The notes: a model not told the origin generated them from the sequence alone. DNA of 64,000 bases from Lantana camara (GCA_037501455.1 CM074863.1:15248001-15312000); one strand, 5' to 3'. Numbered from the stretch's first letter, positions 1 through 11,432 are shown. Translations and numbers: made by a program.

Positions 1-607
1 CAAGACCTGAGTTGCTTTTATAACACCAGTGGAGAGAATTGGATTGAGCAGCTTTTAGGCAAGAGCATCCGGGGGTCAGACTCTAACTGCCCTAGGTGGA
101 TGCTTCTCACAGCCGACTTTGGAACATTTGGAAGTCGAGAAATCTGCTGGAGTACCAACAGATAAAAAAAGCGGCGTTTGTTACAGTTGATAAAAACAGG
201 GGCCTTATCACAGATGTGATGCCGGGGTGGTCACTGTCAGCTGCTCGCCACAACATGGCTCGGTCCCAACCTTGGAGCAGGCCTAAAGGGGTTGGGTGAA
301 GCTTAATACCGATGGGAGCTTCCTACCACGGGCGGGTTCGACGGCGGCCGGGGGTGTTATTAGTGATGATAAAGGTGCTTGGGTGGTGGGTTACACTTTA
401 AGACTCCAGAGTAATGGTATTAATCTTGCTGAGCTTCTCGATTTAAGAACAAGCCTCCAGCTGGCTTGGGAGTGACGATTCCCGTGCATAGAGATGGAAA
501 CTGATTCTGAAACGGTGGCACATTGGATTTTAGAAGAAGACCTGAGCTCCCACCCTCTCAAGGATTTAATTATGGAATGCAGATGCTTGCTACATAAGCC
601 GTGGAAC
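1..607 (+). pseudogene. LINE 3' end, left part: RNase H domain of a non-LTR retrotransposon
   Basis: Translating the plus strand gives the WNIWKSRN motif near 138-165, typical of the linker before RNase H in plant LINE polyproteins. From about 290 the RNase H domain follows: KLNTDGS (first catalytic Asp), an LAEL block near 425, and METDSE (further acidic residues) near 495. The domain breaks off at 607 and resumes in the same frame at 3560, beyond an inserted solo LTR. The reading frame is also damaged by a one-base shift near 290 and an in-frame TGA at 472-474, so this is a dead copy. The 5' part of the LINE lies outside the window. Assignment to the plant L1-type LINEs rests on domain order, not on a search. 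Confidence 0.8.
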
Positions 608-3554
608 TGTAACGCCCGAGCGTTAGACGTCACATCCCCCGCACCATGACCCGACCCGTATATGAAATGGATTTCCATACACGTGCCAAATCATAGCGAA
701 CGGGGACATACACACTCGCTAAGCCAGGCGGGACTAGCCTATAACTTAAACCCCAACAACAACAACAACCATAACAACTAAGAAACAGAATAACGGAAGC
801 AAGAATTCATATTCCATATATTGAGCTATATGCTCTAGATACCAACATTTATGTTCAAGTAATATTTATACAGATACCATATATACATGTACGCTCGCTA
901 TTCATATACAATATTCCAAAAGATCATAAACATCATCATATGAGTGTAAAGAAAAGAAATGCTAGACACTATGCAAGACTTCTCCGACTTGTATCCCGCC
1001 TAGCATCCCTTCCTACAAAAGCACTGAAACAACTTCCGGGTTCAGTCTTAGACAGACTGGTGGGTACAAAAATAGGTATAATATCATAATATAATGGAAT
1101 TTAAACACATACATGCATGTTATAATCCTTATTCGAGGTTTGGAATCATTTCTTCCAAGTGGGAAGTAGAATACAACGAATAGGATTATAACAATTCATT
1201 TCATTCATTATGTCATTTGTGGCCCGGTGAGGGGGCGTGCATTATCTCCAACCAACACCTCGTGTAATCCATTTATCCATTCGTTCATTCATTCATACAT
1301 TACATTCTTTCGTGCACATTCATTCGATCATTCATTTTCCACCTTCTTCCTCCGGGTAGGGGACGGGTTTGCAAGGCCCGAACCCTCATTCATTGGTGTT
1401 AGAGGGGTACATGAATCCCCAAAAGCTTGGGTCCCCCTTCTTTCACTAATCTCCTAGTGAAGTCTAGGTTACCGAATTGATGGAACTAGTATATGTGGAT
1501 TCCCGTCAGCCCAAGCTTCCCCGGTTCACCAAATACACTAAGTCCCGGGCCCTCATTCATTGTGAACATTCATTTCTCGCCAAAACTTTTGGTAGGATAA
1601 TCATAATAAAGGCTTTCATTTAAAACATTTGCTCGTTAAAACTTGATATATACATATACATAGCTTTGGCTAAAATGTTGCACATTAGGTGGTTTGGGGT
1701 CATATCTTTAACTAATAGAAGAAAAACCCACCTGGTAGACAAAAAGAACCCGACACAGACCCTACTGCTCGGCCTCGTCTCCCACTGGATCAATTTCTGT
1801 GTGACAAAGGTAGTGTGAGACTCAATATAACCACGTTTGACGCTCGGTTATGCAATGAAATGCGATGATGTGCATAAGATGTAATAATTTGTTCATAAAG
1901 ACCATAGAACGCAAATTAGCACATAATTAATCAAATTTTCGTTCATTATACGATAGAATTGTATTCATTCACTTTTATCACTTTCATGCTTTCGTACTTT
2001 TCATTCTTGCATTCATATAATTTCCAAGATCATATATCAATCATACTTCAGAATTTAATACAATCACATTGCGTATAATTCATAATTACGGACCATAATT
2101 GCACCATAAAGATTGAAAGAGTTTCCCCAAGGCTGCCAATTTGAATGACACGGCCGTGTTACATTTTCAAAGGAGTTGGACACGGCCGTGTCCGAGGTTT
2201 AAAAATGAAAAATTCCAAGTCGAGGGCTTGACACGGCCGTGTTGAGTTTTCAGAGCATTTGTTCACGTCCGTGTCCGATTTTCTGAAAATAATCTTCATA
2301 AGTCGAGAGCCCAACACGGCCGTGTCCATTTTCAGTTCAAAGCTGACACGGTCGTGTCAGCTCGTCGTCTTCAAAGAGAAAACAGAGCATAAGCTCTGTT
2401 TCGCGAGGGAAAAGCTTTGAGGAGCAGGGGCAGCCACAAGGAAGCTCTTAGGTACACTTAGACATGGTTTCAATCCATATAATTCACTTATAACATGCAA
2501 TCCAAGCCAAAACACCATAATTCATACTCAAAGTTGGCAAAAGATCACTCAATATCAAGCTTTCATCCATGGAAGCTTCAAGCTTCAACAATGGCAAATC
2601 ATGCTATAATCCATCAATATGAAATTTAAAGATATATAAATGATAAGGAAGCTTCAAGCATCATGAATCATGCATCAATTCCCAATTTAAATCATTGAAA
2701 TCCATAGAATCAAGAGTTCATACTATTTTGCCCATTTCTATGCTTTCCTCAAAACACAAGATTCTCCAACTCAATTTAAGATATAATCGGGAGAAAATAG
2801 AGAGGAGAATGAGGAGAAAACAATACATATCCTACCTTGGAAGAAGATTGGATGAAGGTTGATCTTGAGCTTAGGGTTTGGAATGATAAAAAATGGAGGT
2901 TCTTGGAGCTTCTTTTCTTCTTGTGGAGAGCTGATGATGATCGATCAATATGGAAGCTCAAGGAAGCAAATGCTGATATTTAGTGATGAAATGGGTAGGA
3001 TACGGTTCGATCCAAGTCCGGTTCGTTTAAGAAAATGCTTCAAACAATTAATAAGAAACGAGGTTGTGGAAAGGTTCTTTGTCGAAGGTCCAAACGATAC
3101 CGAAAAAGTATAAGATCAAGTTTAAAGGATAGGAATCGTTGAAACAAGTTCAACGCCATTTACGGATCTCGATTTCGAGGTCCGGAGCTCAAGATATCGC
3201 GAAAACCTTTCAGGGTTGCCTATTATACAAATAGGTCCCTAAACTTTCAAAAAGTGGCAATTAAGCCCAAACTCAATTTTCAATTGAGTCCAAAACTTTC
3301 AAATAACTTGCAATTAAGTCCTCGGATCACCCGAAACACGTAATTTCATTCACTTAACACCAAATTCATAAAATTCACATTCTCACAAGTTCGTTCATAT
3401 ATTCATAACTCAAATTGGAATTCATATGAAATTTAAACAATTAATTCAAATTATAAACAATTTCAATTAGCAAATCAAATTATAAAAAATCATATAATTA
3501 AATATAAACGCGCACGTAACACTTACCTGCACGTGTGAAAATGCGGGGCGTACA
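608..3554. mobile_element. Solo LTR (2947 bp) of a gypsy-type retrotransposon inside the LINE
   Basis: The segment begins TGTAACGCCC and ends GGGGCGTACA, an imperfect TG...CA inverted end pair. It is flanked by GGAAC (603-607) and GGCAC (3555-3559), a 5-bp target duplication with one mismatch. Removing the segment and one duplication rejoins the LINE RNase H frame without a shift, which confirms both borders. There is no gag-pol and no second LTR, so recombination between two LTRs probably removed the body. It contains a cluster of GACACGGCCGTGTC-like dyads (about 2145-2360). Orientation is not certain because both ends look alike. Confidence 0.82.
2145..2360. repeat. Cluster of ACACGGCCGTGT dyad sites in the solo LTR
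   Basis: Six copies of a dyad-symmetric site lie in about 210 bp, with cores such as ACACGGCCGTGT, GACACGGCCGTGTC, CACGTCCGTG and GACACGGTCGTGTC. Some have self-complementary flanks (GG...CC and CTG...CAG). The same core, with CG/GC centre variants, fills the U3 of the unrelated Athila-like element near 13721-14008 and 45048-45335. A regulatory role is inference. Confidence 0.7.
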
Positions 3555-3720
3555 GGCACGCTGTGCTTCGGCATGTGCCGCGCGAGCAGAATTATTTGGC
3601 GGATACTCTTGCGAAGATGGGGCACTCGGTCAACAATGGCTGCGTGATTTGGGATGAACTCCGAGGGGGGTGATTGTTAGCTGAGTCAGCTTTGTCTCGT
3701 TTTAGACCGAAAAAAAAAAT
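3555..3720 (+). pseudogene. LINE 3' end, right part: RNase H C-terminus, 3' UTR and poly(A)
   Basis: After the GGCAC duplication the RNase H frame resumes with the conserved HVPREQNYLADTLAKMG block (the His and Asp of the C-terminal active site). It stops at about 3667-3672, followed by a short 3' UTR and an A-run at about 3710-3718 that marks the LINE 3' end. Together with 1-607 this gives the full C-terminus of one LINE copy. No target duplication can be checked because the 5' end lies outside the window. Confidence 0.8.
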
Positions 3721-3739
3721 TAAAATAATGGGTCATTTA

Positions 3740-4528
3740 GGGCGGGTTTACTTTAATATATAACAATCCATCAAATCTTGGTTATTAACTGTAATTATTT
3801 GGCTAAAATACCAACTTTTCTTTTTACTTCAATAGAAAACACTTTTGTTATATAAGCTTATTTTAGTAATCCCTTTACTTTTCGATATTAAAAACCATCC
3901 GCTAAGAGCATATTTTCATTTTTGCCCCTCCCCTTATTTTTTATTTTTATTCAGAGATCACCATTTATTCATGAAGGAGACTCAATTTCTACTAAAATTC
4001 AAAAGATGAGAATTAAAGATACTAGAAAATACCAAGAGTCCATAAACCTTCAAACTACAAAATCAATCCACTAATAAATTCCTAAAAATATCAAATTCAT
4101 ATAAAATTAATTAAAATCAAAATGATAAATAAGAAAAAGAAAATCTAAATTTATCCAACACAATTCTCAAAAATTAAAAAGCAGAAATCTGAAGTAGAAA
4201 TAAACTGAAGTTGAATAAAAAATTTGCAATTAAATTCTTTCCATAGAAATAAAAAAAGAAATATAGAATAAGGAGAGAGAAAAAAAAACCTAAATAATTA
4301 TAAGTGGAGAGATAGAGCGAGAAATCAGGATAAAAAAATAAATTTCTCCACTGCCAAAAATGTTGGTAATTTAGCAACGAATTCAAAATGAGATTATTTA
4401 GGCGTGCATACTCTGTTCAAAACCCGGGGCTCCGAGAAAATGACATATTTCTTTTCTTTTAAAGTAAAGCGTAGATTATAGGTCTTTATTTTACCAAACC
4501 CACTTATTCTTGTAAAGTAAACTCGCCC
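3740..4528. mobile_element. Tourist-like MITE (PIF/Harbinger type), 789 bp
   Basis: The segment starts GGGCGGGTTTACTTTA (3740-3755) and ends with the near-perfect inverse (4513-4528; one mismatch in 16). It is flanked on both sides by TTA (3737-3739 and 4529-4531), the trinucleotide duplicated by PIF/Harbinger and Tourist elements. The interior is very AT-rich and has no credible ORF, so it is a non-autonomous element. Family assignment rests on the terminal sequence and TTA only. Confidence 0.72.
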
Positions 4529-4531
4529 TTA

Positions 4532-4926
4532 GTCAAGATCCTAAACTACCAAAGTAAAAAAATAACTAGATAAAATAACCCAAAATTTTCAAAAAAATAA
4601 GTCATCCCTAATGGATAGCAAACAAGTGAAGTAAACATGTTATAGGGGGATTACGATTTAGGCCTCTCTTCTTACAGTCCAGAAAAGTAAAGGCCCAAAG
4701 ACCTTCTGGATCTGATTCTTTGGGCCTTCGGGATCTGATTCATTGGGCTTAAGCAGTTTGAGGCCTCATAAATATATTGCTCTTCGTTAGGGCTGTCAAC
4801 GGGTTGGGATCGGACCGAATCAGGAAATCCGGATCCGAATCCGACAAGAAGATCTGATAACCGGATCCGAATCCGAATCCTATAATACTAAGTCCGTACG
4901 TTAACAAGCCAACAATAACTACAATC
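4532..4926. other. Intergenic: possible hAT-like terminus and remnant P450 promoter
   Basis: No gene is visible. TAGGGCTGTCAACGGG at about 4788-4803 resembles the 5' end of plant hAT-type elements. It is followed by short repeats of GGATCCGAATCCGA to about 4880, but no matching opposite end is seen. A TATA-like CATAAATATA at about 4767-4776 and the 40 bp before 4927 could be remains of the promoter and 5' UTR of the broken P450. Both readings are tentative. Confidence 0.35.
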
Positions 4927-5270
4927 ATGGAAGCCTTTCTAGCTAATATTTACATCATAGTTCCACTTATCCTTATTCCTTTTACTCTGTATTTAGCCTC
5001 GTTTATGCCTTCTCTCACTCTCGCAAGACGAATCTACCCCCCGGCTCGCGGGGGTGGCCAATTTTGGGAGAGAACCTTAGAATGTTCTTGTTAGGCCCCG
5101 AGAAGTTCATGAAGGAGAGAATGGCAAAATACTCGGCGGAGGCATTCCAAACGTCCCTCTGGGGACAAAAGGTGGCAGTCCTGTGCGGGGCGCAGGGAAA
5201 TAAGTTTCAATTCACCATCGAAAACAAGAAGATTTTTGCTCGGTGGGTCCCGCATTCGTTGAGGAAGATC
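4927..5270 (+). pseudogene. Cytochrome P450 (CYP716/CYP85-clan-like) exon 1 fragment, 5' part
   Basis: The ATG at 4927 opens a hydrophobic N-terminal anchor (NIYIIVPLILIPF...LASF). About 110 bases on, the frame is lost by one base near 5030-5040. In the new frame the proline hinge LPPGSRGWPILGENLRMF appears, followed by GPEKFMKERMAKYS and CGAQGNKFQF, all characteristic of CYP716-type and related CYP85-clan P450s, which are ER-anchored triterpenoid or sterol oxidases. The exon is cut at 5270 by a solo LTR and continues in frame at 6857. The haem-binding Cys region and all later exons are missing. Subfamily and substrate cannot be given. Confidence 0.75.
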
Positions 5271-6851
5271 TGTTGGGATTAATGCCCTGAAAATCCAATT
5301 ATATTGTAAATATTGTGGATTAATAAAACTGGAATTATTGCAAGTTATGATTATTTTACAAATTTAATAATTAATGACGTGTGATGGTATTTTTATAAGA
5401 AATGTGTTTCATAGGAAAAGACTTTAAATACCAGAAATCATGTGTCATTAAAGTTCTAGTCGACATGATAAGAAAATATTAATTAGCTAAGATTAATAGA
5501 TTGACCCGTTAGCTAAGATTAATTAGTCCTGCAGGTCCCCCGCAAGCCCCAACGAAGATCAAAGAGAAAATATTAAAAGGAGAGAGAGAGAAATGAATTT
5601 TCAAACAGTTTGAAAATAGCCAAGTAATTTATTTTGAGAAAATAAATTCAATTCCAAAGAGTTGGAAATGTCCGAAATTTTATTTTGGAGAAAATAAAAA
5701 TTTTCAAAAAAAAAAAAAAAAAGTTTTTTTTTATGACGTGGCGAAGTGCTGACGTGGCAGGTGACGTGTTACGACACGTCAGCGGGTCAGCGGCCAAGTG
5801 GCGTTGATAGAGCGCTACCGTGTACGACACGTGGACAGTGAGGATCTCGCCTCGTCAGCTCATTCCAGCGGTCCAGATTTGTTTTGAAACGGGTTGGATG
5901 GTCCGAGTCGACGCGGGTCGAATCGGGTCAATACGGTAGGGTCGGACCTTACCTGGATATGGTCGGATCAGAACATGTGGCACAATTTGGTGCCTTGACG
6001 CGTGGGAAGCACGCACCAGCACACATCCGCCATGTAGCGGAGCGTGCGGTGCCCGATTGGCGCGTGGTTGACGACCGCCGACTCGTCTCGGGTGCTCTTC
6101 CACGTGGCGTTCTCGGATTCGCCGTTCAGGCGTGGGGTGCAAGTGTAAGACACGAAAAAGACATATTTGCCCCTCAAAGCCTTGGAGTGCACCCCAATTT
6201 TAGAAAAAGCTTGGCCATCACGTTTAAATTCCGAAAATGGCAAATGAATCCCAATTCTTGGCCTATGAATAGGCTGTGCCTCCTTCATTTTATTATCATC
6301 AGATTTTGAATCTTTTCTTGGCAGTTTCAAAGCCTCTCAGCACACACTTTCTATCTCTAAATTAATTAATCCTAATTAAGGATTAATTAATTAATTAGGT
6401 GGTTATATAATTAATATATAATCCACTTAATTAATAGAAAATAGGGATTTTTTAGTTTTAGAAAAAATGGCTTTTTCTAGAAAAATATTTTCTCAAAGTA
6501 TTTAGCAAAATACTGCCGGAGCCCACACTCCAATTTCTTAATCGGGGATATTGCGAGGAAGCTCTACCGGTTTCACGAGAAAATATCGAGGTGCTGGAAA
6601 AGTCCGTTGATAGCCAATATTGCAGTACGGTAATACCGTTTTGCTGCCCAAATTATATTTGCATATTGTGATTATATGTTAGATGATTTAAAATTATGTT
6701 ATCGATGTCTGTATATATTAGAGTTATGCTGCCCGATTTTTTTCGCTGCTTTATTAAAATATTTTGGAAATATTTTGATAACGAGGTTATGGCGAAATTT
6801 TTGAATATTACGCTATACCGTCACTCTGCTTCGGGCCCGCCACAACCAATA
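5271..6851 (+). mobile_element. Solo LTR (1581 bp), copia-like, inside the P450 exon
   Basis: The segment begins TGTTGGG and ends CCAATA (one base off the expected CCAACA). It is flanked by perfect 5-bp duplications AGATC at 5266-5270 and 6852-6856. Excising it joins the two P450 parts in frame. The 5' start (TGTTGGGATTAATGCCCTG) resembles that of the Copia-1 LTR here (TGTTAGAGTAGTGCCCTAG), suggesting a copia origin. No internal domain remains. Open frames in its GC-rich 5740-6310 part have no recognisable domain and I treat them as chance. Confidence 0.85.
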
Positions 6852-6856
6852 AGATC

Positions 6857-7119
6857 TTCTTCTTCCATGAGAACGAGGAGATTAGTATGCAGGAAATATC
6901 GCCCGTCCTCAGACAAAGCTTCAATGAGGCCGTCCTGAAGCCCGAATCCCTCAAACAGCATGTACGGGCGATGGATGCCATTGCCCGTGCGCACATGGAT
7001 CAATGTTGGGAGAACAATGAAACAGTAAAGGTGTTTCCTTTATCAAAGAAGTACACCTTCGAGCTATCTTGTCAACTGTTGCTAAACGTGGTGGATAAAG
7101 AGCGCATCAAGAGATTGGC
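6857..7119 (+). pseudogene. Cytochrome P450 exon 1 fragment, 3' part
   Basis: In the same frame as the left part after removal of the solo LTR, the translation shows the block AVLKPESLKQHVRAMDAIA followed by VKVFPLSKKYTFELSCQLLL and VVDKERIKRLA. This matches the B'-to-D helix region of CYP716 and related P450s (LKPE.L......MD, FPL...YTF..C). Homology stops at 7119, exactly where an LTR-like CGTAACGCCCC begins. The rest of the gene is not seen in the window. The locus is a dead fragment. Confidence 0.78.
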
Positions 7120-8495
7120 CGTAACGCCCCAGTTTTTCCAGTTATGCAATACGTGATATTTTGGGAATTATATTTCTAAGTGCTTATATGAAATTATTTT
7201 AACTTGAGAATTATTGAATGATTTGTATTCATTTGATACGTTAAAGAATTGCCAAACATTATTTAATAGCCTAATTGTCCTTAAGTGATCATTTCTTGAA
7301 TTAGAGGATTAGATTGCATAAAATTTCTTTGGACTTAGTTGACCATTTTCATAAGTTTCATCTTCAATTGCATGAACTTAAAAACCTTGAGGACTTAATT
7401 GCAATTAGTGGCATATCATTCTCTTAAAATGATGAATCACATAATTAGATTTTCCACAACATTCATACAATCTACACATTACATACACCTTGCTCTCCAT
7501 CTCTATTTTTCTCTCGATCAAAAGCAAGAAAGGAAGAAGAAGGAATTTCATCATCTTCAAGTTATTTTCCATCAAAATTTATGAACTTTGAAGCTCTAAT
7601 CATCATTATCACTCCATTCTTCTCTTCTTCTTTTCATTCAAAACCAGCTTCCCGGTGACGAGGAGCGGGCTCCGTAAGCCGTGTCTTTCACTTTATTTTA
7701 TCGGTAAAGGTGAGGTTTAATTGCTAGCTACTTAGAACCATTATAACTCTTATGTGGATTTTCGGCCAAAATGTATATATATATCTATAATCTTTCTAAA
7801 AAACTCAAGTGATTTCAAAGGAACTATCTTTACACATTCAATCGACCGTGTTTTGGCGAGTAATACTGTATTGGTCACTGTGGGCCCGAGGGCTAGTGTA
7901 TGAGCCAATCGAAAAAGCATGGGATGACGGGTAACTCTTACACTCCCTCGTACCGTGGGGATGAATCCTGAATCCACCAGGAAGTTGGTGGAGGAAGGAA
8001 TCCCATGCATGGGAGTCATGTTCCTGACGTACACCATGATCGTGGATGGTTCAGGCCTTGCAAACCCACCATCACCTGGAGAAAAAAGGAGTTCGTGTTA
8101 TTGCTTGCTTGCACGGTAATTACCTGCATGATTACCTAATGAATTGACAATATAATCATTATACACTGTCGGAGTAAAGGTTGGAAACTTACCCTTACTC
8201 GCCGGGCCACTGATTGACTAAAATTGATTAAATTGTTAAACTTGATAGTTGTAATCTCGGGCGATGTTGATCTTATTATTGAACTTATATTGTTTTGATT
8301 ATAAAACCTTACCCGAGGTTATGACTTGCATGTTAACTGCGCTTATATTTATATACCTCTCACTCAGTCTTTCATAGACTGACGCCTCCACCTTTCAGCT
8401 CTCTTGCAGGTGCATGCTAGGAGGGAATTAGAGTCGAGTCTTGTTTTTAATTCGGGTCTAGCATAGTATATTTTCATATTGTATGCATATGGATA
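7120..8495 (+). mobile_element. Gypsy-type LTR fragment truncating the P450
   Basis: P450 homology ends at 7119 and CGTAACGCCCCAG begins, one base from the usual TGTAACGCCCC start of many plant gypsy LTRs. The following 1.4 kb is AT-rich with no coding domain and has the texture of a U3-R-U5. Near 8360-8430 it runs through a CTCTTGCAGGTGCATG stretch, and it is interrupted at 8496 by a CACTA terminus. The other LTR end and its target duplication were not found. Confidence 0.5.
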
Positions 8496-8935
8496 CACTA
8501 CAAGAAATCTATGATTTTCTGACGGAAAAAATCCATCGGAAATCATCGGTTTTCCGACGGACTTAGCCAAAAATTAAAAAAAGAAACGAAAATTTATTTC
8601 CATCGGTAATCCGTCGGTAAATGTCAAAATGAAATTGGGGAAACTTTCCGACGAAAATCCCGTCGGTAATCCGTCGGTAAATTTTAACAGTATATTTAGA
8701 ATATTTTAAAATATACCGACAGATTTTCGACGGAATTTTCGTCGGTAAATGTTATCCTTTTAAATTAAAATAAAAGGTATTGATATAATTAATTGTTTAC
8801 CGACGGATTAAATTCCATCGGTAATCCGTCGATAAATTTCAATGTTATATATTAAAATATTCTAAAACATACGGACGGATTCCCGACGGAATTGCCGTCG
8901 GTAAATTTTATCATTTTAATTTAAAATAAAAGTTA
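8496..8935 (+). mobile_element. CACTA (En/Spm-type) transposon terminus with subterminal repeats
   Basis: CACTACAAGAAAT at 8496 is the canonical terminal inverted repeat of plant CACTA elements. It is followed to about 8905 by a dense array of CCGACGG/CCGTCGG motifs in both orientations, the transposase-binding subterminal repeats of this superfamily. ATA at 8493-8495 could be the 3-bp target duplication. The opposite terminus (ending TTCTTGTAGTG) is not in the window and no TNP1/TNP2 coding is seen, so this is a truncated end. Confidence 0.75.
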
Positions 8936-9763
8936 GGGTTAATTACACCTAGCCTTCATATTAGATAGGGTAATTACAATCCGCCACCATTTTTAGATTA
9001 AATTACACATACCACCCTTTAGGAAATAATAAATTACATTCAACCCCCGTTTTCGTTTAAAAGTTGATGACATCAGCAATTTTTTAATAAAAACCCGAAA
9101 ATACCCTCCGTCGACTTTGGTCAAATTTTTTAAAATACCCTCCGTTAACTTTGGTCAAATTTTTTATTACCATGTTACCCTTGGCAGTTAACTGTACTTA
9201 ACTATACTAATGTGGGGGTTAAGTGTAATATTTTTTAAAAAGAATTTCAGTTGTCATTTTTTGACAAATTATAACATTTATAACGACTATATTCCTCTTT
9301 CAACTACAATTTATTAATATGAATTAAATATTTATTTTATTATCAATGTTAAGGTAAAATATGAGGATTAATTAGTTATGATTAAATATTAATTAGAAAT
9401 ATAATTAATTGTGGCGACTTTATTATTGAATTTTTTTATTTACTTAGCTTAATAAAAAAATATATATATTAATTTAGTTAAATTATTTTTTATATAGATA
9501 TAAATTAATTACTAATAATTATTAAATAATAATTAATTATAAATTAAAAATACGAACTTTTGATTTATAATATATGCATTAAAATTTTCATGTAAATATG
9601 AAAATTTTCCTCATAAAGATATATAATTAGTAAAACTTTCAATATTGAACCTTTTTAGTTAGATTTGATTCGATTTGAGTTAATTTATAATTTTTTAATT
9701 TAGTGAGAACGATTTGCATCTTTGATTGCAAATATAAATTATAGTTTTTATATTTTAGAATTA
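8936..9763. other. AT-rich intergenic repeat sequence, no gene
   Basis: From about 8936 to 9235 there is a weakly fold-back sequence (GGGTTAATTACACCTAGCC at the left, GGGGGTTAAGTGTAATA at the right) that may be a degraded MITE. It holds a direct tandem repeat of about 34 bp (unit containing ATACCCTCCGT and ACTTTGGTCAAAT) at about 9098-9170. From 9236 to 9763 the sequence is very AT-rich and I see nothing in it. Confidence 0.4.
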
Positions 9764-10404
9764 TGATGACGCACAAAACTACGCTCGTATCAGAGCCGTC
9801 CACGTGTCGCCATCTGCTGATTTGAAGGCTGGACGCTCGCACTGATAGGCTCCGGAGTCAACCCAGCCCACTTAGTTGCTGGCCTAATACATGCCCGTGA
9901 GCCTCGACCAACTGTTCCTTTATAATGTTCGGGCTGTCAGACCTGGCGCTCGCACGCTGGTCCTCAGGGTCAACCTTCCCAAGGAGGCACTCACATGGGG
10001 GCACCCCCCTTTTTGGGCGCTCGTGGATTTGACGCTCAAAAACCATCTACCGTGAGGAACCCAACCGTGCGCCCTTCGAGCGTCATCTACACTCGCGTGT
10101 GGTCCTCTCCCCAACGAGCGCTCCGAGCAGTAGCAAGATGAACCCTTGGGCCATCCCTGTGCGCGACCCTCGTCAACAACCTCTGATAACCTCTGACACA
10201 ACAGCACCGCGCACCGCGAGCCTGACACGCCGCCTACTTTTCAGAGCCATCACTCTCATGCCACCACAGGCAGCCACATGTTAGGGCAACACAGGTTTGG
10301 GACCACACGGTCAAATTACCCAATCTACCCTCAACCCTAACATATAAATAGGGGAGAACACTTGCATTCTCCCCCAAGTCATCTTTTATACTCACACTGC
10401 ATAC
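9764..10404 (+). repeat. Diverged Tat-type LTR, 5' part only (LTR0)
   Basis: The sequence starts TGATGACGCACAAAACTACGC and aligns along its length with the first part of LTR1 and LTR2. Shared landmarks include a CACATGGGGGC block, TAGGGCAACACAGGTTTGGGACC, a TATAAATA box at 10343-10350 and TCTCCCCCAAGTCATC. It is clearly more diverged than LTR1 is from LTR2. It breaks off exactly where LTR1 begins, so LTR1 probably inserted into it; the rest may lie beyond the window. CATAC (10400-10404) would be the target duplication to look for. Confidence 0.7.
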
Positions 10405-11432
10405 TGATGATGCATAAAACTACGCCCCAATCAGAGTCGACCACATGTCAATACCTGACGATAGAGGAACTGGACGCTCGAATTGATGGGCTCGCGAGTC
10501 ATCCCAGCCTATTCCCATGCTTTCTTGTATAGGCCCATGGGTCTCGGACAACCATTCAAGTAAAGGGTTCAAGCTGACTGGCTTGACGCTCACGTCCTGA
10601 TCCTCAGAGTCACCCTTCTCAGAGAAGCACCCACATGGGGGCCCCATTCTGGACGCTCGGGATTTTAGCGCTCAAGGGTCATCCTCCGTGGGGGATCCAT
10701 CCGTACGCTCTTCGAGCGTCACCTGTGCTCGTGCATGATCCTACCCCACTGCGATGGGTCCGACCTTAGCAAAGAGGACCTTGGGCCTTCCTCTCGTGCG
10801 ACCCTCGCTAACAACCCCTGACACAAAGGTGGTGTGCACCTTGCATCTGACACGCCGCCCCTTTTTCAGAAATGTCCTTCTCATACCCTTATGGGCTGCC
10901 ACGTGTTAGGGCAACACAGGTTTGGGACCACACGGTCAATTTACCCAATTACCCTCACCCCTAACATATAAATAGGGGAGAACACATGCTTTCTCCCCCA
11001 AGTCATCTCCTACACTCACACTGCGTAAATTGTTCTGGGCTTTTTCCTAGCTTACTCAAGCTCCATATTGCTCTCACCACAGTTGCATCATCTTTGCACG
11101 CTGCACTCTTGGTGTTATCCTAGCTGGAAGAACCCACGCTCAACAGGAAACCCAGATCCTGAGGCCCCCACGCCTGTGATGGTCTTTCCCTTTTCATACA
11201 AATATTGAAAGTGTTGTTGCATTTTAGGAAATCCAGTTTCTTGCACCATCACATACATTGTTCTGGGCATTTTTCCTAACCTACTCAAGCTCCATATTGC
11301 TCTCACCACAGTTGCATCAACATTGCACGCTGCACTCTTGGTGTTATCCTAGCTGGAAGAATCCATGCTCAAGAGGAAACCCAGATCCTGAGGCCCTAGC
11401 TGGAAGAATCCACGCTCAAGAGGAAACCCAGA
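10405..11432 (+). repeat. LTR1 of the Tat-type gypsy array (3' end deleted)
   Basis: Begins TGATGATGCATAAAACTACGCC and matches LTR2 (53789-54863) with several percent differences. A TATA box (TATAAATA, 10967-10974) is followed by the R/U5 part, which contains a 228-bp tandem duplication (units start at 11029 and 11257, each ATTGTTCTGGG). Near 11397-11432 a further 36-bp stretch (TAGCTGGAAGAATCC...) is repeated. The LTR then runs at about 11432 directly into gag codons, so the LTR 3' end, PBS and gag N-terminus of body A have been deleted. Confidence 0.85.

Noticed and set aside
2776..3113. Open frames of 61 and 84 codons
   Set aside because: They are within the solo LTR, lack domains and overlap on opposite strands.
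5855..6330. Open frames of 95-141 codons on both strands
   Set aside because: They lie inside the solo LTR with target duplications at both ends, overlap each other on opposite strands and show no recognisable domain.
6857..7119. Right-hand P450 piece as a second, separate P450 gene
   Set aside because: The AGATC duplications and in-frame rejoining show that both pieces are one exon split by a solo LTR.
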